DNA of 64,000 bases from an uncultured Celeribacter sp. (GTDB lineage Bacteria > Pseudomonadota > Alphaproteobacteria > Rhodobacterales > Rhodobacteraceae), in the NCBI RefSeq assembly GCF_963676475.1, contig NZ_OY781107.1:372001-436000 (forward strand). The letters run 5' to 3'. The position numbers and the translations under genes were made by a program. Under the pieces are notes generated by a model, which had not been told where the DNA came from, made no database searches, and saw only the letters and a program-made list of their open reading frames with translations. How positions within the stretch are numbered: the first letter of the stretch is position 1; the number at the start of each line of letters is the position of its first letter. Below, one piece after another: positions 23,623 to 31,810 of the stretch.

Positions 23623-24000
23623 GACTTCGATCAGATTGCCATCCGGGTCACGCAGGTAGATCGACAGCAAAGGCCCTGTTGCGCCCGTGCGGCTGACCGG
23701 GCCTTCTTCGACGCTAATGCCAATGCCCTCGAGATGCCGCATCCAATCGGCGACAGGCATTTCGGTCAGAAAACACAGGTCCCCCGAACCGGCCTGCACA
23801 TGGGCCGCTTTCGGCTCGAACTCGCTCCCGAGCTGATGCAGGTTGATTTTCTGAGCCCCGAATGTGAGCGCATAACGCGTCGTGCCATCGGCGGGATGAA
23901 AGGTCTCGACCTCCATCCCCAGCGCCTCGGTATAAAACGCCACGGTTGCCGGAATATCGGTCACGGTCAGAACGAGATGATCGAGAGAGGTCACTTTCAT
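23608..24000 (-). CDS. VOC family protein (glyoxalase/dioxygenase superfamily)
   Basis: The 130-residue protein has one glyoxalase-fold pair. The N-terminal metal histidine is in LDHLVLTVTD, NLHQLG lies in the middle, and the C-terminal glutamate is in YLRDPDGNLIEVSN. Metal-dependent activity is therefore plausible. The best resemblance is to small glyoxalase-like or fosfomycin-resistance-like proteins without assigned substrate. Its start overlaps the stop of the FAD oxidoreductase by four bases, so the two are co-translated. Confidence 0.85.
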   Translation of the reverse strand: MKVTSLDHLVLTVTDIPATVAFYTEALGMEVETFHPADGTTRYALTFGAQKINLHQLGSEFEPKAAHVQAGSGDLCFLTEMPVADWMRHLEGIGISVEEGPVSRTGATGPLLSIYLRDPDGNLIEVSNRL

Positions 24001-25037
24001 AGACTCGCCTCCACGCGGAAATCCTCAGGAATAGCGTCGCGCCCCTCCAGCACGAGGTCAATCAAAACCTGCGCCGCGAGCGGTGCCATGCCGTAGCCGA
24101 TCTTGAACCCGCCATTGGCGATGAAATGTCCGGCACGGTCGGGCCAGGCGCCCAGCATCGGCGCACGGGATTTGGCGCGCGGTCGCACCCCGGCCCAGCG
24201 CCTGAGTTCCTTCACATCCGCCAGCATCGGCACCGCCGCAATCGCCCGTTCCAAAAGCGCGTCGCATTGGTCGTCGGTCGTCTCGGGACTGTCGAAATCC
24301 CGCTCGGACGTCGACCCGATTGCCGTCGTGCCATCCGCGTGCGGAATGACATGCAGGCTCTCGCCATAAAGCTGCGGCGCCTCTGGCAGCGACAGGTCGA
24401 GCAGGATCGCCTGCCCTTTCACGCCATTGCCGACCTCTTTGCCAAAGGCCTCATTAAGCGCTTTCAGCCCCCACCAGCCCGAGGCATGGATCACCGCGCC
24501 CTCCTGCGACCCTTCGCACACGACCTCACCGCCCAGCGCCGTGATCGCGGCGGCCAGCGCCTGACACGCCCGCCACGGGTTCAGCCGAGCGGAAAGCGTG
24601 TCGTGGATGAGATAGCCGGTTGGGCTGAGCGGTGCCCAATATCCGGTCTCGCCCTGTGCCACGACACGCCACTCGGCCTTGCCTTGCCACAGGTCTGTCG
24701 CCTGATCTTCACGTTCACGGGCCAGTTGCAACTGACGCTCATCTTTGATCGCCTGCACCCGCCCCAGATTGCCATAGCCCGAGGACACGCCGCCTGTCGC
24801 CTCAACCTCCGGCCAATGTGCGCGCGCCAGTATCAGGCTCTGAAACTGAAACTCTTTCTTGGCATTCCAACGTTCCGGTGTGTGCGGCGCCAGCGCGCCG
24901 ACGATCCCACCGGACGAGCCATGCCCGACACCGTAAGGGTCGATCACCCGCACCTTCGCGCCGCGCTTCGCCGCCTCATATCCGCAGGACAGCCCAAAGG
25001 CGCCAGCGCCATAGATCGTGATTTCTGCTCTGCCCAT
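23997..25037 (-). CDS. FAD-dependent oxidoreductase (DadA/MnmC C-terminal-like)
   Basis: The 346-residue protein has the N-terminal dinucleotide motif IYGAGAFGLSCGYEAAKRG (part) with RVIDP for the FAD ribose, and a DAO-fold C-terminus with GVRPRAKSRAPMLGAWP and ANGGFKIGYGMAP. It belongs to the glycine/D-amino acid oxidase superfamily, which includes the C-terminal domain of MnmC. That domain removes the carboxymethyl group from cmnm5s2U34 in tRNA. The neighbouring divergent gene encodes the MnmC methyltransferase half, so a tRNA role is plausible but not shown. The start at 25037 is where the FAD motif begins. Confidence 0.8.
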   Translation of the reverse strand: MGRAEITIYGAGAFGLSCGYEAAKRGAKVRVIDPYGVGHGSSGGIVGALAPHTPERWNAKKEFQFQSLILARAHWPEVEATGGVSSGYGNLGRVQAIKDERQLQLAREREDQATDLWQGKAEWRVVAQGETGYWAPLSPTGYLIHDTLSARLNPWRACQALAAAITALGGEVVCEGSQEGAVIHASGWWGLKALNEAFGKEVGNGVKGQAILLDLSLPEAPQLYGESLHVIPHADGTTAIGSTSERDFDSPETTDDQCDALLERAIAAVPMLADVKELRRWAGVRPRAKSRAPMLGAWPDRAGHFIANGGFKIGYGMAPLAAQVLIDLVLEGRDAIPEDFRVEASL

Positions 25038-25112
25038 CTGCGTTTTTACCCGTTGCAAGTGATCCCGGCCCAAAGCATGGTCTGCCAGACCCGCCCTCTC
25101 ATAAGCCATCCC

Positions 25113-25802
25113 ATGACAAACAACCAGACGGGCGCCCAGCCCGGCGACCAGACCGCGAACATCGAATGGCGCGACGGGAAAATCCCCGTTTCGACGCAGT
25201 TCGACGACCCTTATTTCTCACTCGGCAACGGGTTGGAGGAAACGCGACATGTTTTCCTGTCGGGCAATGATCTGCCCGCGCGCTTGCGGGACGGGTTTCA
25301 TGTGGCGGAACTGGGCTTTGGCACCGGGCTCAACATGTTGGCTTTGGCGCTCATGTGGGACGGGCCCGGCGTGGTGCGGTTCACCTCGTTCGAGGCCTTC
25401 CCGATGGAGACTGCCGACATTCACACGGCGCTCGACGCATTCCCCGAAGCCGCCACGATTGCCGGGCCGTTTCTCGACGCCTGGGCGCAGGGGCTCCGGC
25501 AATTCCGACTGGGCCAGGTCGCGGTGGATGTGAAAATCGGCGATGCGCGTGAGACACTTGCCGCTTGGGACGGTCAGGCTGACGCCTGGTTCCTCGACGG
25601 GTTTTCGCCCGCCAAGAACCCTGAACTTTGGGGCGAGGAGCTGATGCGTGAGGTTGGACGTCACACCGCACAGGGCGGCACCTTCGCGACCTACACGGCG
25701 GCGGGACATGTACGTCAGAAACTGACCGACGCCGGTTTTACCGTCGAACGCATCCCCGGTTTTGGCCGCAAACGCCACATGAGCAGGGGCACTAAATCAT
25801 GA
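25113..25802 (+). CDS. mnmD: tRNA (5-methylaminomethyl-2-thiouridine)(34)-methyltransferase MnmD
   Basis: The 229-residue protein matches the methyltransferase half of MnmC. Marks are FDDPYFSLGNGLEETRHVFL, the SAM motif VAELGFGTGLNMLAL, TSFEAFPM, and the DAWFLDGFSPAKNPELW block characteristic of MnmC/MnmD (each longer run shown only in part here: FGTGLNML, FLDGFSPAKNP). It makes the last methylation of mnm5s2U at the wobble base of tRNAs for Lys, Glu and Gln. In E. coli this domain is fused to the FAD oxidoreductase. Here it is a separate gene, divergent from a candidate oxidase half. Confidence 0.9.
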   Translation: MTNNQTGAQPGDQTANIEWRDGKIPVSTQFDDPYFSLGNGLEETRHVFLSGNDLPARLRDGFHVAELGFGTGLNMLALALMWDGPGVVRFTSFEAFPMETADIHTALDAFPEAATIAGPFLDAWAQGLRQFRLGQVAVDVKIGDARETLAAWDGQADAWFLDGFSPAKNPELWGEELMREVGRHTAQGGTFATYTAAGHVRQKLTDAGFTVERIPGFGRKRHMSRGTKS

Positions 25803-26686
25803 GCCGCGACAACGCCACGCTGGGCACCCTTTTGATGATCGGCGCCACCTTCATCTTTGCGATGCAGGACGGCATCTCGCGGCATCTGGCGGGCGATTAC
25901 AACGTCTTCATGATCGTGATGATCCGCTACTGGGCCTTTGCCGCTTTCGTCGTCGCCCTGTCGATGCGCCAGGGCGGGATTGCCAAAGCCCTGCGCTCCG
26001 AGCGTCCGAAATTACAGTTCTTTCGCGGCGCGCTTTTGGCCTTTGAAATCCTGGTCATGGTCACCGCTTTCGTGCGGATGGGATTGGTCGATGGGCCCGC
26101 GATTTTCTCGGTTTACCCCTTGCTGATCACGGCCCTCTCCGGTCCCATTCTGGGCGAGCGGATCGGCTGGCGGCGCTGGCTTTTGGTCGCGGTCGGTTTT
26201 ATCGGCATCCTGATCATCATCCGCCCCGGCAGCGGTGTGTTTTCCTTCAATGCCATTTTCCCGATGGCCTCTGCTCTGGGCTTTGCGCTCTACGGGTTGC
26301 TCAATCGCTATGTGTCGCGCTTCGATGGATCGAATGTCACCTTCTTCTACACGGGCATTTCCGGCATGATCGTCACATCCCTGATCGGCGCTTGGTATTG
26401 GGAACCGATGCTGCCCTCGGACTGGCTTTGGATGGCTCTCTTGTGCGTCACCTCGATCACCGGGCATTACATGTTGATCAGGGCCTATGAGCTGTCCGAG
26501 GCTTCGGCGATTCAACCCTTTGCCTATCTGCAACTGCCGTTTTCCGCCGTCTTGGGCATTCTGGTGTTCGGCGATGTGATCCGGGCCAATGTGGTGATCG
26601 GGGCCACCATTGTCGTCGGCGCCGGGGTGTTCACCTTTCTGCGCGCACAGCAAGTCGCCCGCCGCACACGGTTAAGATCTCGTTAA
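25799..26686 (+). CDS. EamA/DMT family transporter
   Basis: The 295-residue protein has ten hydrophobic helices in two EamA repeats, each with the small-residue-rich helices typical of drug/metabolite transporters. Marks are ATFIFAMQDGISRHL at the start, GPILGERIGWRRW at the end of repeat one and AFAYLQLPFSAVLGILVFGD-like sequence at the end of repeat two. The substrate cannot be predicted. The start overlaps the mnmD stop by four bases, so they are co-translated. The following 91-base convergent spacer holds several TTAAC repeats but no gene. Confidence 0.88.
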   Translation: MSRDNATLGTLLMIGATFIFAMQDGISRHLAGDYNVFMIVMIRYWAFAAFVVALSMRQGGIAKALRSERPKLQFFRGALLAFEILVMVTAFVRMGLVDGPAIFSVYPLLITALSGPILGERIGWRRWLLVAVGFIGILIIIRPGSGVFSFNAIFPMASALGFALYGLLNRYVSRFDGSNVTFFYTGISGMIVTSLIGAWYWEPMLPSDWLWMALLCVTSITGHYMLIRAYELSEASAIQPFAYLQLPFSAVLGILVFGDVIRANVVIGATIVVGAGVFTFLRAQQVARRTRLRSR

Positions 26687-26777
26687 AGACTATGACAGTC
26701 TCCGGCGCCTTTTGTGACAGTGCGTTAAGGGTTTGCCATCGAAATATGACAGGCTGTTAACCTTAACGACCTTAACC

Positions 26778-28715
26778 TCAACGACCTGACAGCATGTCCA
26801 TCATATGGACGGGCCCCGTTTCTCCGTGCAGTCGCGCACGATAGACAGGGATACTCTCCGCGACGCGCATGACGTAATTCTGGGTCTCGCGAAACGGCAG
26901 GTGTTCGATCCAATCCACGGGGTCCACTTCGCCCGTGCGCGGGTCGCCGTAGCGTTTGATCCAATCCCGCGCCCGCGTCGGACCCGCGTTATAGCCCACG
27001 GCGACGAGCGGGATGTTGTCGCCGAACTCTTCGATCAATTGCGCCAGATAGGCCGAGCCCAACCGCGTGTTGATGATCGGGTCGAACAGCAAGCTGTCGG
27101 AATAGTTTTCAATCCCGACCTTTTCCGCCATCGCCTCACCCGTGCGCGGCATGAGCTGCATCAGTCCGCGCGCCCCGACATGCGACTGCGCCATCGGGTA
27201 GAATTCGCTTTCGCGGCGAGCAATCGCCATCGCCAGCTCCGGCTCCACCGGCAAATCGGCCTCAGCCAAAGCGTGCAGCGGGTAGTAGGCCCGGTTCAAC
27301 ACGATCCCCTGATCGGCGGCGAATTTCGCCACGAGAACAGCCAGATAAGCATCGTGATCAAGTGCCAGATCGCCCAGTTGACCAAGCTCTTGGGGGCTGA
27401 GGCTTTCGCCCAGATGTCGCAGGAAGCGCGCCGCAAGCGGCGTCTCCCCGGCCTCTTCCAACAAAAGCGCGGCTTTCAAAACCGAAGAGCCCATGAAAGC
27501 CGCCTGTTTGTAATCGGCAAAGCGCATTTCCCCGGTCAGCGCCGGATCGAGCGGCAGGCCGATCTTTTCCGCCGACAACAACCCGTAAAACGCGGTCTGG
27601 AACTGCGCCCCAAAGGCATAAGCCGCCGCCGCATCGTCGCGGGCGCCCATGGCCTCAAGCGCGCGGCCCTCCCAATAGCCTGCGCGGCCCAGTGAGATCG
27701 GCGTGCCGACCGCCATGCGGAAACGATTGAAATGATCCAATGCCAGCCCGGCGTCATCGAGGTAACGCAGCGCGATATAGCCCGACAGCCATTCGAGATC
27801 GGCGTAGTGATCCTGCTCGGGCGCAAGCCCATGACGCGCAGCGACAGAATAGGCGATCTTGCCCTTGCCATCGCGCATCATCTGCCGCGCCAACATACGG
27901 CGGCGGTTGCCCCATTCGACAGGCTCGCCCAGACCCTCTGCGGTAGAATGTTGCAGCAAAAGCGTGGTGGCGTCTTCGTTGCGCCCCCGCCGCACCCGCC
28001 ATTCGAACCGGGCATGGGCCAGGATCGGATGATCCGCCAAAGCGGCGGGCACCGCGGAGATTGCGTCATCGACGCCTGCTTCGTCCTTGACCAGTTTTCG
28101 CGCCGCCACGATGAGTTTGTCCCAGCCGGTCGGCAGGTTCGGCACCATCCGCAAGGCGTCCTCGAACCGCTCCCGCCACAACAGCATCTCGGCACGCGCC
28201 ACATGATGTTTCGTCAGAATCGATCCATAGCGCGACAACAGGATCGTTTCCTCCTCGGCCCCCATCGGCAGGGTGTTCCAGGTCAGCACCGCCTGCGCCT
28301 GCGCATCCGCCGACATGTTCCGCGCCTCAAAGGCCGAGATCAATCGCAGCGCGCCGCGACCGGTTTGCGGCGGATAGGCCGTCAGGTAATCGGTGACCTC
28401 CTTGGGGTCGGCGTCCGTTGGGATCACCGCCTCGCCTTTTTCCGCCAAAAGCGGCAGGCCCGGCCAATCCGCGTTGCGTTTCAGAAAATCGCGGTACGCC
28501 TCGAATGTGCCACGGCCCGCGCGCAAAGAATGCCATTCGATGATGTCACGCCCGACGCCTTGGGCCTCCTGACGGGCCAGATCCCAATCGCCTTGGGCGC
28601 GCGCCTCATAGGCCCGCGTCAGCGCATCCGATTCGGGAGACGCGGCCATGGAAAATGGAGAAAGAAAAGCGAATACAAAAGCATAGACTGCTTTTGCGGA
28701 GGGCGTTTTGGGCAT
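26778..28715 (-). CDS. slt: Soluble lytic murein transglycosylase (Slt70-like)
   Basis: The 645-residue periplasmic protein has a signal peptide (VYAFVFAFLSPFSMAAS), a long helical superhelix domain, and a C-terminal SLT domain. The catalytic glutamate is in AIARRESEFYP, followed by GARGLMQLMPRTG and VAVGYNAGPTRARDW. Slt enzymes degrade glycan strands exolytically to 1,6-anhydro muropeptides. Length fits the Slt70 family. It is divergent from dapA across a 172-base spacer that contains a repeated TCTGGTCTTG motif. Confidence 0.93.
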   Translation of the reverse strand: MPKTPSAKAVYAFVFAFLSPFSMAASPESDALTRAYEARAQGDWDLARQEAQGVGRDIIEWHSLRAGRGTFEAYRDFLKRNADWPGLPLLAEKGEAVIPTDADPKEVTDYLTAYPPQTGRGALRLISAFEARNMSADAQAQAVLTWNTLPMGAEEETILLSRYGSILTKHHVARAEMLLWRERFEDALRMVPNLPTGWDKLIVAARKLVKDEAGVDDAISAVPAALADHPILAHARFEWRVRRGRNEDATTLLLQHSTAEGLGEPVEWGNRRRMLARQMMRDGKGKIAYSVAARHGLAPEQDHYADLEWLSGYIALRYLDDAGLALDHFNRFRMAVGTPISLGRAGYWEGRALEAMGARDDAAAAYAFGAQFQTAFYGLLSAEKIGLPLDPALTGEMRFADYKQAAFMGSSVLKAALLLEEAGETPLAARFLRHLGESLSPQELGQLGDLALDHDAYLAVLVAKFAADQGIVLNRAYYPLHALAEADLPVEPELAMAIARRESEFYPMAQSHVGARGLMQLMPRTGEAMAEKVGIENYSDSLLFDPIINTRLGSAYLAQLIEEFGDNIPLVAVGYNAGPTRARDWIKRYGDPRTGEVDPVDWIEHLPFRETQNYVMRVAESIPVYRARLHGETGPVHMMDMLSGR

Positions 28716-28717
28716 GA

Positions 28718-28760
28718 TCTGGTCTTGTTCTTATGAGAGCTGCTCTGGTCTTGCAGACCA
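28718..28760. repeat. Direct repeat and palindrome in the slt/dapA divergent spacer
   Basis: TCTGGTCTTG occurs at 28718-28727 and again at 28744-28753. The second copy is part of the inverted repeat TGGTCT-TGC-AGACCA (28746-28760). The spacing of 26 bases and the location between two divergent genes suggest a shared operator. No regulator family is assigned. Confidence 0.35.
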
Positions 28761-28887
28761 AAGTAACGGCTTCGAAATATGCGGCAACACAGATTCTTGT
28801 GAACGGGCGCGAAGGCGGCTAGTTTCCGCCGGACCTTTCAAGGCCGACTCAGGCCCATCGACCAAGAGAAACGAAAAGGAGCGTACG

Positions 28888-29760
28888 ATGTTCAAAGGAT
28901 CCATTCCTGCACTGGTGACGCCGTTTAAGAACGGCGAGCTGGATGTCGATACGCTCAAACGTCTGGTCGAGTGGCATATTGAAGAAGGCTCTGCGGGCCT
29001 CGTTCCCGTCGGCACCACCGGCGAAAGCCCGACGCTCAGCCATGCCGAGCATGAAAAAGTGATCGAGATCGTGGTGGAGACCGCCGCCGGTCGTGTGCCG
29101 GTCATCGCAGGCGCAGGCTCGAACAACACCCAAGAGGGCATTCGCCTGATCAAACATGCAGCGAAAGTGGGGGCAGATGCGGCGCTGGTCGTGACGCCCT
29201 ATTACAACAAGCCGACGCAAAAAGGCCTGATCGCGCATTTCTCCGCGATGCATGACGCCGCCGAATTGCCGATCGTGATTTACAACATTCCGGGCCGTTC
29301 GGTGATCGACATGACCACGGACACGATGGCGCAGCTGTCGAAACTGCCGCGCATCGTGGGCGTCAAGGATGCCACCGGCGATCTGTCCCGCGTGCCGAAA
29401 ACCCGCATGGCCTGTGGGCCGGAGTTCTGTCAGCTTTCGGGCGAAGATGCGACCGCGCTGGGTTTCAACGCCCATGGCGGTGTCGGCTGTATCTCCGTCA
29501 CGGCCAACGTCGCGCCGAAACTGTGCGCCGAGATGCAGGCCGCCTGCGCGCTTGGCGATTACGCGAAAGCGCTGCGGATCACGGATAAACTGATGCCGCT
29601 GCATCTGGCGATTTTCATGGAGCCGGGTGTGTCCGGTGCGAAATATGCGATGTCGCTTCTGGGGCTGTGCTCCGACGACGTGCGCCTGCCGTTGACACCT
29701 TTGTCCAACGACACCAAGGCCGCGATCAAATCGGCGATGGAGCATGCTGGCCTGCTCTAA
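28888..29760 (+). CDS. dapA: 4-hydroxy-tetrahydrodipicolinate synthase
   Basis: DapA condenses pyruvate with aspartate semialdehyde, the first dedicated step to lysine and meso-diaminopimelate for peptidoglycan. The 290-residue TIM barrel shows GTTGESPTL with the two catalytic threonines, VIYNIPGR with the catalytic tyrosine, and the Schiff-base lysine in VGVKDATGD. AAAGGAG precedes the ATG by 7 bases, which excludes the longer frame starting at 28708. It ends in a strong terminator. Confidence 0.97.
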   Translation: MFKGSIPALVTPFKNGELDVDTLKRLVEWHIEEGSAGLVPVGTTGESPTLSHAEHEKVIEIVVETAAGRVPVIAGAGSNNTQEGIRLIKHAAKVGADAALVVTPYYNKPTQKGLIAHFSAMHDAAELPIVIYNIPGRSVIDMTTDTMAQLSKLPRIVGVKDATGDLSRVPKTRMACGPEFCQLSGEDATALGFNAHGGVGCISVTANVAPKLCAEMQAACALGDYAKALRITDKLMPLHLAIFMEPGVSGAKYAMSLLGLCSDDVRLPLTPLSNDTKAAIKSAMEHAGLL

Positions 29761-29785
29761 GGTTCGGACAGATCGGCTTTGAGAA

Positions 29786-29811
29786 AGGGCTCCGTTCGGG
29801 GCCCTTTTTTT
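29786..29811 (+). terminator. Rho-independent terminator after dapA
   Basis: AGGGCTCC / GGGGCCCT (8 bp with one G-U pair) closes a GTTC loop and is followed by seven T residues. It starts 25 bases after the dapA stop and touches the end of the convergent ion-channel gene. Confidence 0.8.
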
Positions 29812-30250
29812 ATCGTGAATGCCGACTTTCCAACTGGTTGCGCCGCACATGGCGCAGCACCTCCATCAAGAGCGCAGTCATCATCCCGATGTTCAAAAGC
29901 CCGTTCGTCGCGGCAAACCCGCCAAGCAAACGCCAATTTTCAGGCAGCAACAAATCGCCAAACCCAAGCGTCGTGAAGGCCACAAGCGAGAAATACAAAG
30001 CCTCCTCGAAATGCGCGAAGAGACCGAAGAGGCGAAAGGCAATGGCCCAGATCCAGACCCCCGCCGTAATCATCCACAAGACCGCAATCACCGCGCCAAA
30101 GAGCACCACCGCAAGCTTCGGCCGATGCGGTTCGCGGATCAGCCAACCATGCGCGCGCTGAAGCGTCAGCTCCATGACCAGAAACCCCAAGGCGGCCACA
30201 AAGACCGACAGGAGGATCAGGGTTGAGCCGACAAAAATCTGGATGAACAT
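29810..30250 (-). CDS. Two-transmembrane potassium-type ion channel
   Basis: The 146-residue protein begins MFIQIFVGSTLILLSVF. It has two main C-terminal helices flanking a pore loop with selectivity filter TTLGFGDLL, the TxGFG form of K+ channels, and an additional N-terminal hydrophobic helix pair. There is no RCK/TrkA nucleotide-binding domain, so gating would be simple or through partners. The start at 30250 has GAGG about 6 bases upstream. The longer frame to 30352 would overlap the smpB start and is rejected. It is divergent from smpB. Confidence 0.85.
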   Translation of the reverse strand: MFIQIFVGSTLILLSVFVAALGFLVMELTLQRAHGWLIREPHRPKLAVVLFGAVIAVLWMITAGVWIWAIAFRLFGLFAHFEEALYFSLVAFTTLGFGDLLLPENWRLLGGFAATNGLLNIGMMTALLMEVLRHVRRNQLESRHSR

Positions 30251-30344
30251 AGGCGCCTCGAAGAGATTTCCGCATATTTTGCCAAGATTCCAGACACGGG
30301 GCCAGTGGACAGATCGTCCACAAACACCTATCTGAGCACACATC

Positions 30345-30827
30345 ATGGCCAAGAAAAAACAAACGCCCGAAGAAAAGAACTATAAGGTCATCGCCGAAAA
30401 CCGGCGGGCCCGCTACGACTATGCCATCGAGGATGACATTGAATGCGGGATCGTGCTCACCGGCTCCGAGGTCAAATCTCTGCGCACCGGCCAGTCGAAC
30501 ATTGCCGAAAGCTATGCCTCGGTCGACGACGGCGAGCTTTGGCTGACGAATTCGTACATCGCGCCTTACGAGCAGGCGATGTTCCCGCATGAGGAACGCC
30601 GCAAACGCAAGCTTTTGGTGTCGAAACGCGAACTCTCGAAACTCTGGCAAGCAACGGGACGCGAGGGCATGACGCTTGTGCCTTTGGTGATGTATTTCAA
30701 CCATAAAGGCCGGGTCAAAATCAAACTCGGCATCGCCAAGGGTAAGAAAACCGTCGACAAACGTCAGACGGAGGCCAAGCGCGATTGGGGCCGCCAGAAA
30801 CAGCGCCTGCTGCGCCACGGCGGCTGA
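30345..30827 (+). CDS. smpB: SsrA-binding protein SmpB
   Basis: SmpB carries tmRNA to stalled ribosomes for trans-translation. The 160-residue protein has the expected NRRARYDYAIEDDIECGIVLTGSEVKSLR region (part: TGSEVKSLR), the FPHEERRKRKLL region and the basic tail KTVDKRQTEAKRDWGRQ, which reaches the ribosomal A site. The length is standard. No ssrA (tmRNA) gene is in this window. The next gene follows after 128 bases, so it is probably transcribed alone. Confidence 0.97.
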   Translation: MAKKKQTPEEKNYKVIAENRRARYDYAIEDDIECGIVLTGSEVKSLRTGQSNIAESYASVDDGELWLTNSYIAPYEQAMFPHEERRKRKLLVSKRELSKLWQATGREGMTLVPLVMYFNHKGRVKIKLGIAKGKKTVDKRQTEAKRDWGRQKQRLLRHGG

Positions 30828-30955
30828 ATTTTCACGTCCCCGCCCTCTCACCGTTACTTTATTGCGCCGCAAGCCGGATGTGCGGCGGGCGATGCTTGCA
30901 CGCGCCTTGAGAGAGCGCTAAGGCAGAAGCCGAAAGCGCAGCATAAGGTCTGATC

Positions 30956-31810
30956 ATGCCCTATAGCGATCCCAAAACGCTCGTCTCGACCGACTGGCTT
31001 GCCGAGCATCTGAAAGCGCCAGAGCTTCGCCTCATCGACGCCAGTTGGTACATGCCGGCGGATGAGCGCGATTGTCTCGATGAGTATGAGCGCGAACACA
31101 TTCCCGGTGCTCGGTTTGTCGACATTGACGAGGTGGCCGACCTGCGGTCTGACTTGCCGCATATGTTGCCGCCCGTCGAGAAATTCATGTCCCGGATGCG
31201 CGCGCTTGGTATTGGCGACGGGCATCAGGTGGTGGTCTATGACACCTCCGGCATGTTCTCCGCGCCGCGCGTGTGGTGGATGTTCAAATATTTCGGCCAG
31301 GACAATGTCGCCGTTCTGGATGGCGGCCTGCCGAAATGGAAGGCCGAGGGGCATCCCGTCACCGATCAGCCGCCGACCATTCGCGACCGCCATATGATCA
31401 CAGAGATTCGCCCCGAATTGGTGCGCGACGTGACGCAGGTCGCGGCTTCGGCCAAGCTCGGGGATTACGTGATCATCGACGCGCGCTCGCGTGGGCGGTT
31501 CCGTGGCGAAGAGCCCGAACCCCGTCCGGGTCTCGCCTCCGGTCACATTCCGAATTCTCGCAATGTGCCGTTCCAAGAGGTGCTGAACCCCGACGGGACG
31601 ATGAAATCCAACGACGAGCTGCGCGCCATTTTCGAGGCTGCGGGCGTCGATTTGAACAAACCGGCCATCACCACCTGCGGGTCAGGGGCGAGTGCCGCAA
31701 TCTTGGGCCTCGCGCTCACCCGTCTTGGCGTGCCGTTCTCGCTTTACGACGGATCCTGGGCGGAATGGGGCATGTATGGCGACCTGAAAGTCGCGACTGG
31801 AGACGCGTAA
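30956..31810 (+). CDS. sseA: 3-mercaptopyruvate sulfurtransferase
   Basis: The 284-residue protein has two rhodanese domains. The N-terminal one is inactive in the family (PGARFVDIDEVAD). The C-terminal one carries the catalytic cysteine in ITTCGSGASAAI, where CGSG(V/A)(T/S)A distinguishes mercaptopyruvate from thiosulfate enzymes. It moves sulfur from 3-mercaptopyruvate to thiols or cyanide. Its stop overlaps the start of an aminotransferase gene by one base (TAATG), which fits a cysteine-to-mercaptopyruvate pathway. Confidence 0.92.
   Translation: MPYSDPKTLVSTDWLAEHLKAPELRLIDASWYMPADERDCLDEYEREHIPGARFVDIDEVADLRSDLPHMLPPVEKFMSRMRALGIGDGHQVVVYDTSGMFSAPRVWWMFKYFGQDNVAVLDGGLPKWKAEGHPVTDQPPTIRDRHMITEIRPELVRDVTQVAASAKLGDYVIIDARSRGRFRGEEPEPRPGLASGHIPNSRNVPFQEVLNPDGTMKSNDELRAIFEAAGVDLNKPAITTCGSGASAAILGLALTRLGVPFSLYDGSWAEWGMYGDLKVATGDA

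Noticed and set aside
24126..25112. Long plus-strand extension before mnmD
   Set aside because: The extra 300 or more residues are the antisense of the FAD oxidoreductase. The MnmD domain begins at 25113.
26672..26775. Cluster of TTAA motifs, one pair in TTAA-N7-TTAA form, taken as CtrA sites
   Set aside because: They lie at the end of the EamA gene and in a convergent spacer with no start codon to control, so a CtrA role is unlikely.
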